NCBI RefSeq assembly: GCF_000143415.4
Contig: NW_003314329.1
Location: forward strand, 747,431-811,430
Length of the DNA: 64,000 bases
Source of the DNA: Selaginella moellendorffii
Lineage: Eukaryota > Streptophyta > Lycopodiopsida > Selaginellales > Selaginellaceae
Reading direction: 5' to 3'
The position numbers and the translations under genes were made by a program. A model generated the notes under the pieces. The model worked only from the letters and a program-made list of their open reading frames with translations, did no database searches and was not told the DNA's origin. Positions 36,576 to 47,500 of this stretch are shown here, piece by piece. Each line of letters begins with the position of its first letter. Position 1 is the first letter of the stretch.

Positions 36576-37096
36576 TTAAGATCCTATCCCTTACACCCTA
36601 AACTAACTGGCTAAAGGGGTGATCACTTGAATGCAGGGCCCTTTCCTTATCCTATTATCCTGACCTGGTGCCTAACAATCCTCCCCCTCGTCAGGGAATG
36701 ATCATCCGCGATCATACTTAGGCCACCATCCGGTCACCATGGTCCTTCTCTTAGGGTTTACCAAACCTTGGTTCTCCCTCTAGATCCACCATGTTGAATA
36801 TTCCTTTAGAATATTCCTACCCCACTCGTCAGCCACAAGAATCGAACCTGTCTCTGATACCAATGTTATGATCCGGTGCAAAAAGACAGAGATCTAGTCG
36901 CCCTAGACTATGCTATGCCACCTCTTGAGGTTCCTCACCACCCAACCACCCCCAAGCTACCTCAAAAGCTCCACTGCGCCGCCGCTCCACGGTGAGCCCT
37001 AGGGTAGGTTAAGTCCCTTACCCTAACATGCCTTAATATACCCTTGAGCCTCCCTTTGACTAATGTTGACCACGTAGTCAAAGCTAGCGCCTAACA
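36574..37096 (-). repeat. Compact LTR-primer site-LTR arrangement at 3' end of inner gypsy
   Basis: On the minus strand: a polypurine tract (GGGGGGGAACAAT) then an LTR starting TGTTAGGCGC and ending CATAACA (37096-36864). A primer site TGGTATCAGAGA follows at 36862-36851. About 186 bp of leader ends in a second purine tract (GACGAGGGGGAGG), then a shorter LTR-like piece TGTTAGGCACC...CTTAACA (36677-36574). It resembles a TRIM-type miniature element fused to the 3' LTR. Confidence 0.6.
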
Positions 37097-37170
37097 ATTG
37101 TTCCCCCCCAACAAAGTCCTTGTCCCAAAGACGAGTTGTACAAGTGATCACCCTTCCTAGGGAACCCTGC

Positions 37171-40100
37171 TCAAGCTCCTGGACCATCTTCCACAGCCGT
37201 ATACATCAAGGAGGCATTGGGCCCGTCACTCCGAGATAGTACACCTTTTAACTGGCTGACATAAAATACCGGATGAATTTTCACCCCAGCTGGCAGCCGC
37301 ACCCGATAAGCCGCTTTACTAATGCGCTCCAGCACTTCATATGGACCAGCATATCGATGGGAAAGTTTATCATTGTTCCCTATCTGTAAAGGCACCAAGG
37401 TGTTCCGTCGCTCACTTGACGGAAAGATCACACGCACAAAGACGAGATCACCCACCTTATATTCCTGGAATTGGCAATGCTCATTGGCAAACTTCTCCGC
37501 TCTATCCTGAGCTGCTTGCAAATTCCGTTTGCACACCACCAAATCTTATCAAGTTCTGTGGCCAAATCAGTCGCCTTGGAATCAAGCTTATCTTGAACGT
37601 CCTTACTCAAATGCAATCCCAACTCCACTGCTATTCGAGGATGCCTTCCAAACATGGCAAAGTAAGGACTTAGCTTGGTTCCACTGTGTTGGCTATTGTT
37701 GTAAGCAAATTGCATCAATGGAAGATATAAATCCCACTGTCCTTGCCTTTGACCAATGCTACAACGTAGCATATCCTCCACCACCTGATTCACCCGCTCG
37801 GTTTGCCCATCTGTCTGAGGATGATCTCCACTCAAGAGTTTCAAAGTCACTTGCATAGCTTTTGCAAAGCTTTTCCAAAATCCACTGGTGAACTTTGAAT
37901 CTCGATCACTAATGATGTCCTCCGGCAAACCAAAATCAGTAAAAACCTTCTCCAAGTAAACCGCAGCCAAGTCTGAGGCAGTGACAGTCTTCCAAAGAGC
38001 CAACAACCGCACATACTTCGTCAACCGATCCACTATGACCCATACCTGCTCCTTTTGCCTCTGTGTTCGTGGCAAACAAGTGATGAAGTCCATAGAGATA
38101 CTACACCAACGGCTCTGAGGAATAGGTAAAGGTTGCAAAAGTCCCCCTAGCTTCTCCCGTGGCACCTTAACCCGCTAACAAAGCTCGCATGATTTACAAT
38201 ACTTGAGGATATCAGCCTTCATATTCCTCCAATAAAAGTTGCACTTAATCAACTCATACGTCTTTTTCCCCCCAAAATGACTGGCCTCTGGACGATCATG
38301 ATAGTGGAATAAGACTTGAGTAATTAACACATCCACCCATGGCAAATATACACGGCTATTGTAGTAGAGAATCCCATCCACCAATGAGAAAGGGGCTTCC
38401 ATCTGGTCTCACAAAGAGGCCACCTCAGCATCCTGAGCCTGAGCATGCTCAACCAACTGCCCAAACTCGCTGACCACCCTACTCAAATGATGACAAAATC
38501 GTGTTCGTAACGTCATCACATGACGAACACTAGATAAAGCATTTGCCACCACATTTGATTTTCCCGGACGATGCTCAATAGGAAACTCTCTAAATTCCAT
38601 GAGTTTGACCATCCAACGAGCTTGCCTAGTGTTCAACTCCTTCTGTGTGAACAGATACACAAGTGGTTTGTGATCTGTCAACACCACGAACACTGCACCA
38701 TAAAGATAGTGCCGCCACATCCGCAAAGCATGAACAATAGAGAGTAACTTTTGCTCATATGTGGAATAGTGTTGCTCCGCGGAATTCAAAGTTTGACTCT
38801 CATATGCAATAAGCTGTCCCTCTTGCATGAGAACTCCTCCTAGTGCATAACTACTCGCATCGCATGTCACCTCGTAAGGTTTCGATGGATCAGCAATGCG
38901 AAGCACTGGAGTCTCACTCAACAATTGTTTCAGCACCACAAAAATCTCCTCTTATGGCTTCTTCCACTCGAATGGCACATTCTTGCGTAACAACCGCGTC
39001 AAAGGAAAAGCCACCTCTGCAAACTTATGCTGAAAACGTCGGTAGTAACTAGCCATACTAAGAAAACTGCGCAACTTGGCCGTGTAGGCCAGTTTTCCAC
39101 CACAGCCACCTTCCTTGGATCCGTCTTGACACCCTAAGATGTCACAATATGGCCTAGATATTCCACCTCCGACTTTGCAAATTCACATTTGCTCTTATTT
39201 GCATAAAGTTTGCTGTCTCGAAGTAACAAAAGAACCTTGCGCAAATGCACCTTATGCTCCTCCATATTCTTGCTAAAAACAAGAATATCATCCAAGAAAA
39301 TCTCCACAAACTCATGAAGATAACGCCCAAATACCTCTGTCATCAACCGAGTAAATGTGGCCGGTGCATTCGTCAAACCAAATGGCATAACTGTAAACTC
39401 AAAATGTCCGAAGCTTGTGTTGAATGCCGTATTGGAGATAGATGTATCATCCATTGCAATTTGATGATATCCACTCCTCAGATCAATCTTGGTAAACACT
39501 CGTGCTTCACCAAGCTTGTCTAAGATATCATCCACACGTGGCATCGGCATCTTATCCTTCACTGTCTTCTTGTTCAAAGCGCGGTAGTCAATACATATTC
39601 GCATTGAACCATCCTTCTTCTTCACAAGCAAGACTGGAGCACCAAACGGAAACTTACTTGGCTGAATAAATCCAAACTCAAGTAACTCCTTGACTTGTCA
39701 TTGAACTTCTTGCTCCTCCGCATAACTTAACCGAAATGGACGCCGGTAAATTGGTCACGTCCCCAGCTCCAATGTAATCCCATGCTCCACACCTTGTAAC
39801 GGAGGCAATCCATGAGGAAGTTCAGATGGAAAAACATCAGAAAACTCGTCCAGTACATCCCTTATTGCTACTTCGCCCCCACACGTGCCTTGGTCCCCCA
39901 AGTCACGAACAAACAGCAAGTAACTCGAAAGTGCTTTTCCATTACGACAAGCCCACTTCAAAGATGTAGCAGAGAGCATAACAACTGGTGGTTGAACGCC
40001 CTTGCCAAACCACACATCTTTAACGCCACCATACTCCAGCGAGATACGCTTAATACTCCACTTTATCTCTGGATCCACCTTCACCAACCATGGCATCCCG

Positions 40101-40687
40101 AGAATGAGATCCACACGATGGATATCCGTGAGATAAAAAGTCTCCACAAGTGTGGTTTTGGCAACTAACACTTCCAGCCCCTCGACACAAGCATCGAAAT
40201 GTTGAGTAGAGGTAGCTGCACCTTCCACTGTGTATGGAAGAACGCCGCGTGTGACCAGGCCATGCTCCGCAACAAACTTTGCCGAAACAAAGTTGTCATC
40301 GCTCCCACTATCTAGTAAAATCTGCACTGGATCGCCACGAAACACGCCCTCCAGCATTAAAGCTGATTCATGCGTATCCTCGAGCTCCATCTTGTTCCAC
40401 ACACAGTTAAGCTAACGAGCAACGATCGAAAGTCGCTTCCTTCGACCGGAATGGTCGTTCTCCTCATCCTCACGCTGCAAAGTTTGCAACTTTTTAGTAT
40501 CTGACTTACCGTGAGAAGAAGATTGGCCATTCTTCTTGTCCTGCTGCTTGTTCTTCAACTGCGGACAATCAGCATTGTAGTGTCCAAGTTCGCCGCAATG
40601 ATGACAACCCTGTCTATAATTCTTCACAAAGAACTTCTGCTTCCTGGACCCCTTTGCATCTGAAGTAGTCACCACTGACTTCAACAT
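37171..40687 (-). pseudogene. Inner gypsy gag knuckle and pol
   Basis: 40687-40412 holds a knuckle CHHCGELGHYNADC and basic linker. Protease is at 40402-39755 with ILLDSGSDDNFVS and LILGMPWL. RT is at 39631-39134 with [32 protein letters not shown] and a catalytic FLDDILVFS. RNase H lies at 38939-38409 (CDASSYALGGVLMQ, HRPGKSNVVANALS). Integrase runs 38402-37171 with HFGGKK..CKSCELC, D (MDFITCL), D (SDRDSKF) and E (TDGQTERVNQ), then GPYEVLERISKAAYRV. Only a few stops or frameshifts separate the blocks, so this copy is better preserved than its host element. Confidence 0.88.
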
Positions 40688-40689
40688 TT

Positions 40690-41225
40690 GGAATCTAGTG
40701 AGGGATTCCTTGGAACAGGTTCAACAAAGGCAAACCAAGTATGCGAACTAGAAGCGCCGGGATGTAGAGTTCCAAGCTGGGGAGAAGGTGTGGCTGAACA
40801 CCAAGAACCTTAGGCTACCAAGTGGGATCAGCCGGAAGTTGACCCAAAGGTAAAAATGCATGTATTCCTGTAAATGAATTGATCTTGAGTTCCTTAAGCA
40901 GGTTCGTAGGGCCTTATGAGATTGAGGCTCGAATCGGTAAAGTGGCTTACTATCTCCGACTTCCTCGAGAGATGGGGAAGATGCACCCTGTATTCCACAT
41001 GAACTTACTCAAGCTGTATTTTGAGGATCCGCTTCGCAAGGACTAAGTTAGACCTTTATCTGAGGTTATCCAAGGGGAAGAGGAATACAAAGTCAAGGCC
41101 ATCCTTAATGCGTGCAAGAGCAAGCGACAAGGATGCGAGGTGAGAGAGTTCCATGTGAAGTGGAAAGGATTTCCACACTGCGAAGCAACATGGGAACCGG
41201 AGGAGAACTTAGCAAACGCGTGAGA
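40690..41225 (+). pseudogene. Chromovirus integrase C-terminus and chromodomain
   Basis: Resumes the host element with NLVRDSLEQVQQRQTKYAN, GEKVWLNTKNLRLPSG and KLTQR. After a 52-bp intron-like gap (40850-40901) it continues FVGPYEIEARIGKVAYYLRL and MHPVFHMNLLKLYFEDPLRK. It ends in a chromodomain from about 41080 to 41223: EYKVKAILNACKSKR, EFHVKWKGFPHCEATWEPEE. Chromodomains steer integration of chromoviruses to modified histones. Two stops are visible (about 40748 and 41044). Confidence 0.85.
40850..40901 (+). other. Intron-like GT-AG insert in integrase coding frame
   Basis: Removing 52 bp (GTAAAAATG...TTAAGCAG) joins CAA AG to G TTC exactly in frame, giving TQRFVGPYEIE, the conserved GPYEI core of gypsy integrases. 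The length matches host introns in this window (43-83 bp). Confidence 0.7.
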
Positions 41226-41399
41226 TCTAGTGAAGGAATTTTTGCAAGGCAGAACTCTATGTACTTATGCAAAGTTCAATTAAAGTATCAATTTATGAAG
41301 TTGAGCAATGGCATATGTTGGGACCCAAAGGCGTGCCGAAGGTAAGCTAATTAGCATGGGTTAGCTAGGTCGACCAGGCGTAGGGAACTATGCCCGACT

Positions 41400-41685
41400 C
41401 CCTGCGGGGATGTCAAATCCATAGACGTATTCTACGAAGGTTGGGTTTGAGTCCCAACCCCCTAGTAAAGCAAGGCTGGGTTCAAGTCCCAACCCCATAC
41501 TAGGGCATGGTGAGGTGAGGAGTATAGGGACACCTATATTCCATTGTCATGGGCTCTTGGCCGGGGAGGCTAACTTAGGCACACCGCTAAGTGGGGGGAT
41601 GCCCCCGGAGACATGGTCAACAAGTCATAGGATAAAAAAGAGACGTTCGATGTGGGCATCGAACTTCTTCTATGGGTGGTGGAGT
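41400..41685 (+). repeat. Chromovirus 3' untranslated region shared with LARD array
   Basis: Contains two GGTTGGGTT(T/C)(G/A)AGTCCCAACCC hairpins (about 41434-41494), a GGCATGGTGAGG block and the polypurine tract TATGGGTGGTGGAGT ending at 41685. The same order occurs at 19200-19600 and 20700-20738 in the LARD interior. Confidence 0.75.
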
Positions 41686-42826
41686 TGTAAGGAACCAACT
41701 CGCCAAAGTGTCCTAGGGTAAAGGATCCCCGAAAGCATGACCAAAATGACAAAGAGTTCATTGGATGGGACCGAGTCGAAGATCGAGTCCAAGACCGACT
41801 CTGAGACCGAGTTCAAGATAGAGTCCGGGATCGAGTCTGAGGCCGAATCGGAGACTGAGTTTGACACAGAGTCCGAGATCCAAATCAGGTCCAAGACCGA
41901 GTCTGAGGTCGAGTCTGAAGTCGAGTCCAAGATCGGGTCCAAGATCGAGTCCGAGATCGAGTCCGAGACCGAGTCCGAAGTCGGGTCCAAGATCAAGTCC
42001 GAGATCGAGTCCAAGACCGAGTCCGAGTACTAATACGGGTCAAGGGGTGAAAGCCCAAAGTGTGCGTCTCCTAGGGGGAGGGGGGGGGGGGGCTGCAAGG
42101 GGTTCCAAAAATATAGTAGGGATAGTGAGGTCTAGGAACCAGTCTTGAAGGAACTCTCTAGTGGTGCTTCCAAACTGACTTGAGGTTGAGACTAGGGTCG
42201 AGGGGCTTTGGGTGGGAGTGAGCAAGAACTTGGGTGGTGCCGGAGGGGCCACCCCAGGAAGTGCTCAAGAGCAGCTCCCACTCCCAAAAGGGAAACCAAC
42301 TGCAGTGCTCCTGGCTCAGGTGGAGTGGTGCCCCACTTGAGTACCATGCGGCTCATTGGTCCTCGCCCTTCTTAGGGGCTTGGGCCTTCCTTCAGGGTGG
42401 AAATGGGGGGGTAGAGGTACCCATACCGAGCCGTTAGGCCACGGTGTTTTGCCCCGGCATCCCAAAGCAAGTGTTGCACTCAAGACTTGGGATTTAGAGG
42501 GTCCCATGATCAAGTCTTGTGGTACCAGGGGGTGTTAGGAACCTAGAGGCTTGGTGTGCTTGGCTGCTTATACCTACAGGGAGTGTAGCCAAACCTTAAG
42601 TCTCGTCTAACCCGGGAAGGGGGATTGGGAGAGATTTGGGAATTCGTGGATGGATAGCTAACACTTCGTTGCTCGTGCAGTGAGTAGCTGAAACCAAGTA
42701 GGACCAAGTAGGAGTTGGTACCATAGGTGAGAACCTTGGAGAGGGAACGTAACAACAGTCAAGGCAGTGTTGGACGGATAGACGAAGTAAGCTGGCAAAT
42801 TGGAAAGGAAACATTTATGGCTTACA
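41686..42826 (+). repeat. 3' LTR of chromovirus
   Basis: 1141 bp, same landmarks as the 5' LTR. The longer hexamer array (41767-42033) accounts for the length difference. The G run at 42074-42092 carries one A; the second G run of the 5' LTR is reduced to 7 G. Confidence 0.92.
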
Positions 42827-43425
42827 ACTTCCAAAATATGTCTGAACTTCCCTTCAAGAGCTTGGGGATGGATGGCTTCTTGATGGCAGCTCAAGCTCCA
42901 TGGATTTCAAGAACCAGCTGGGCCAAGCATTTTTCTCACGCCATATGGCATATAGGTATATTGCAAGAAATTGACTTGCTTATTTAATCATGGCTCTTTT
43001 TTAGGTATTTAAATCATTGCCTAGGTGCTCAACCAAGTGTTTTTCTCAAGCTCTTAATTGGTGGGAAGAAGCTTGGCATATATGAGCTAGAGTTCCATTG
43101 TCCCATTGTGTGGAAGCAAGAACTTTATCCATGGTACTTGGAGTTGTGGAGGCAAATGCCATTGTCACTTTTTGAGTTTGATATTTACCTCTAGTGTCAT
43201 CCAGATTTGATGAGTAAAATGTCCTGGCAGTAACTTATGTTTCTACTTTATTGTAGAGGCACTTCTTGAGGGAGTGGAGATGCCTCAAGACAAGGATGAG
43301 ATTCATATTGAGCAGAATGAAGAGGAACAAGTGGAAAACTCGGCTGAAAACTTTTCTGCCCCATCTCATCCTACAGCAGTTGCTCATTCCCCAGATCCTA
43401 TTGCTGCTACTCATCCGGCCCTAAC
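42827..43425 (+). pseudogene. Methyltransferase-like relic gene, fragment 2
   Basis: Begins with the duplicated ACTTC (42827-42831) and carries on the frame of fragment 1: LGDGWLLDGSS, FKNQLGQAFFSRHMAYR to a donor at 42955/42956. After a 49-bp intron come YLNHCLGAQPSVFLKLLIGG and KKLGIYELEFHCPIVWK, then QELYPWYLELWRQMPLSLF. One stop precedes CHPDLM and a donor at 43213/43214. After a 43-bp intron a Pro/Ala/Glu-rich exon follows (KALLEGVEMPQDKDE...SHPTAVAHSP) until the LARD LTR at 43426. Exon phases join correctly. No domain is recognised in this part. Confidence 0.65.
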
Positions 43426-44542
43426 TATAGCGTATGTGGCTTTATCCTATGGTGATTTACCATAGGATAACACCATGAAGCGGAACCTAAACCCTCCATA
43501 TGCCATGTGTCATATGCCACGTGTCCAAAGGATAGTGATGTGGAACCTAAGTTTCAAGGCCTTGGGCCATTTAACGAAGTTGCGGAGCCAAACTCCTAAA
43601 CATGGAGCCAAGGAGTGATAGAACTAGACCATGGAGCAACTCCCGAGCATACAATCTAAGAAGTGAAGGGATAGGAGCACAGAGCGACTTGGAATAGTTC
43701 TAGAGCATCTAACATCACAGTGCCAGAACCAACATGCAAAACAGAGGCAAATAGAGTTTAGTGCTTTTTCAATATACTAATGGCATAATGTGAGGATATG
43801 GGTACTCCACCAACTAGCATGGTATAGAACTTGGGCTTAGACCCAAGCCGGATACAGAACAAGGACAGGCACACAAGCAGGAGTTAGACTATGCCTCAGG
43901 TTGGTCAACTATGCCCGACATACCCATTATCCCTACTATACATTTGGAACCCCCCACATCCCCCCCCCCCCCCATCCCCCTTAGGAACACATGCTTTGGG
44001 CTTTCACCCCAAGCCACCCTTAGTACTAGAAGTTAGTCTCTAGGACAAGCTTGAAACTTGTTAAATATGGAATGTCCCTAGATTGTTAATTTGGACATAG
44101 GACAAACACCAATGTGTTTAGGTTAATCTTTACATTCCATAAATATGCCAAATGAGCAAATCTAGACACTTTCTATAAATAGCATTTAGGATTGAAATGA
44201 GACTAACACAAAGGGCATGATAGCAAGGGTGTTTGGCAGACACGGTGATATTGAGGGACTATTCTCAATACACAAGGGTTCTTGTCAAGCCAGTGCAAGA
44301 TAGAGCAAAAGAGAACTAAAAATCCAGGCCAAGTATGCTCAACTAGATAGACATTTAGGAATTCCTTCATTATGCTCATCTAGCCAAGTATAGATGCTAA
44401 GCGTATTTTACTAACACTTGAACAAAAGGGATTAATAAAGGGTCTAGCAATACCGACCTCCTGCCATTGTGGCAGTAAGGAAAGAATATTCGAAAGAACA
44501 GTTGACAAGTAACTTTCGATACGCGTAATCACATTCGCGACA
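43426..44542 (-). repeat. 3' LTR of LARD (left)
   Basis: Has the CTACTATACATTTGGAACCCC box, a poly-C region (43951-43980) and GCTTTGGGCTTTCACCCC, the module shared with chromovirus and array LTRs, but no hexamer minisatellite. Confidence 0.85.
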
Positions 44543-47500
44543 CTCTCCCCCCCTTAGGGAAGATCGACATCCTCATCAATGCATACTCTAGTCTAGACCA
44601 CTAGCAAGGAAACAACTCCAAAAAAAGTTCACGGTGATCACACTATGTGAGAAATGCACTAACTTAAATGAGTTAGAAGGCAACCTCTTTGTCTAATGCG
44701 AATGCGCTACCAGCTCAGACACCTTTCGGCCATCGTTGACAAAGAAATGACAAATGGAGTTAGCCACCCTTGCTGCTCTGGGTGTTACCCAACTTACAAA
44801 AGTGTGATACGACACTGCTTACAAGGACATAGAGAGAGAAGCCAGAGGCCCCAACCCTCCTAAGCAAAGAAACCAAACCCGTCAGTAAGGTTTAGATAGA
44901 CTACTCTAAACAGGCAGGTAGAGTTGTTTACACGGTCACGCTCTTTCAACGAAATAAGGAACATCGACAGAAAGATGGGGATGTGACTAGTCGATAGTAA
45001 CTACCCCATGACTAGAGATTTCACCATACACATAAAATGCCAAAGCCAGTCTACCTATACTGGCCCAAATTTAAAGATCAATATATAGACAATATCAAAG
45101 TCATAGATAATGATATCTAAGAGATTTGATTATCAGTGAATAAATCTTAGATTAGAACACAAAAGTATTCCAAGTAAGTTATCATCCGATAAACTAGTAT
45201 TACAATACAAGAACCACCTGAAGATTTGCAATCCAACAAAATTTAATAACAAGTATACCATTAATAACACTTCATGATAAAATTTAACTATCAAAGATTT
45301 CAAATAGCATGCTAAACAACTTACGTAAGATAACTCAAAGAACACAAAGTATCATCAACTTAACAAACAAAATGCTTCACAAACAGTCATTCATGCCAAC
45401 CATCGCACTAGCTAATTTCAATAGATCCTAGTCAACAACACTAAGGAACTAGAGTTGCTCAAGTAAACATCAGTAACATTCTATCAATATCTCAAATCCA
45501 TGAGACCAATCCAAAGCAAACCATAAAGAACATGTGGTATTGTGAAAAGCCAAAAGCTATCAAAAAGAATAATTAACTATCATGAAAGATCATCAATCAT
45601 CGGATTAATAGAGAGATGCATAATCATTGTTGAAGAAACAATCTACCATCATGAAAAATGGCAAATCATTTTAAATCAACAATAATCAAATAAAACCTTT
45701 GACAAGGATAATCAACTATCCAAGATGACAGTTAATCATCACCAATGATTCCCAGATGCAAATACTAACCAAAATGCCTTTCTAAACAACTCTTAACAAA
45801 TGGAATAATAAGCATCAAACTCAAAGAACCAAAAGTTCAAAGAATCTTATAGCCAAGTCTTGCCCAACAATGATCACAAGTTTCGCATAAACTAACTTTA
45901 ATGCTCAGGAAAAAATCAAAGTACAACCCATAATATCTTCCTCAACACATTCATAAGCTAAACTTCATAATGCAAAAGCTAATGAAGAGCATGCCTGCAT
46001 CAATCAAAAAGCTAAACACAACAAAACAATGCACGTGATCAATAAATGATCCTCTATAAATCCATCTATAACAAGATGTAACTCATTTCATAACAAGTAT
46101 AAGAAGAATCATCAATGATCGATATATTCCCAACTAAAATCCAACAAAGAACCAACATCTTCAATATTGATCACTAACTCTTTCTCTCGTAAAGTTAGCA
46201 TAGTCCACGACTGAATCACTTTTCAAGGAAAAGCTCAAAACTCAACCCTGATTAAGCAATTACGTCTAGAACACAACTAACTCAACTTGCCACTCAGTTT
46301 GTTTGAACGCCAATACAGTTGCTAACTAGCAAATGCATAAATGCTAATAACACAAAGTAGCCAAATCATCAACACTATCTCTATCAAGACTAATGAAACT
46401 CAATATCAATCCTAAGGAAAAGCATCTCATTTCACTCAAATCCCGACATCAACAATATCAATGACAAAGCATCACTTCAATGCCATTAACACTAGAACAA
46501 AGCTAGAAGAAAGTAAGAATGAATCATCACTCAAAACTCTTTAACAACCATACTAAGCAATGTCAAAGATACTTTATTAAGTATCCGAGACTAATCCTTT
46601 AACAATACTCAACTATAGATAACATATCATCAAGGAGTGATTCACCACATCCAAGACTCCATGAAATTTAACACCATGGATTAAACGTAACTAAATGATA
46701 TCAACAAAAGTGGAATCCATATGTTAACATGGAAAAACCATATAAGTTTAACGATATGATCCTCCACAGCATTATTCGATAAAGCAAGCCCATCACTGCT
46801 AAATCATCATCGAGTAAAGCAAGTGTCAAATAATCCTTGATAAAGTTTATAAACAATTACTAGTCACAAAACAACCAACAATCACTTTTCAACTTGCCTT
46901 CATAAGACCCAAACACTAAACTCATATTATCGAGTCGTATACTTATCCAACAAGAACGTAATATCTCAAGCACAAGATAAAGGTTCATGGACAGGCATGA
47001 CTACTCGAATCCAATTCAACCGCAATAAACTCACTAACACGTTTAGTCAATAGCTCTGAGCATGCCTTGAAGAGGCTAGCTATGCATGATCAACACTTAG
47101 TCAAAACTAAAGTGAAGACCATGAGATAGACATATATTGGTACACAACCTCCTTATAGATAAGGCTATAATATGGGTACCAACATCTCAACCTCAAACAA
47201 CTAAGTTGAACATCACTATCCTCAGCCAAAGCGTAAAGCCACCAATACCAAGTCAAGATCAATGAAAGCTCACTACTCTCATATAGTCTTAATGAAATAC
47301 AAGGTGCAACATGCCACTAAGCACAATGCTATAGAAGAAAGGCATTAGAGTCACCTTTCTAGAAAAGTGCAATAGCCACCTTTCTACACCAACTCCAAAC
47401 TCTATCTAATTCAATTGCCTTAGCCCCAAAAGTCAGTATTCCCTTTTGGGTTGCATTATACAAACTACTTACTAAGGTTTATGCCAACCAAAGTCAACTC

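Larger units (their letters stand above)
36574..40687 (-). mobile_element. Second gypsy element, opposite strand, inside chromovirus integrase
   Basis: Minus-strand pol in order from 40687 to 37171, followed at the left by an LTR of about 233 bp (36864-37096), a primer site, 186 bp, and a further LTR-like end (36574-36677). The 5' LTR and most of Gag are missing on the right. It has no chromodomain, so it belongs to another gypsy lineage than its host element. Flanking chromovirus sequence is missing about 130 integrase residues, so the insertion was accompanied by deletion; no clear target duplication. Confidence 0.82.
32710..42826 (+). mobile_element. Full-length Ty3/gypsy chromovirus (chromodomain LTR retrotransposon), defective
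   Basis: 5' LTR 32710-33780 and 3' LTR 41686-42826, both beginning TGTAAGGAACC and ending GGCTTACA. They are flanked by perfect ACTTC duplications. A primer site TGGTATCGGAGCC lies at 33784 and the polypurine tract TATGGGTGGTGGAGT just before 41686. Interior order is Gag, RT, RNase H, integrase, chromodomain. Protease and the Gag knuckle are deleted (about 34540-34680), several codons are stops, and a minus-strand gypsy element (36574-40687) replaces part of the integrase core. It inserted into the methyltransferase-like relic gene. LTRs differ mainly in minisatellite length and scattered substitutions, so the insertion is not recent. Confidence 0.92.

Noticed and set aside
36569-40675. CACCA as target duplication of the inner gypsy element
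   Set aside because: The right CACCA lies inside the gag reading frame and host integrase sequence is missing, so it is probably chance.
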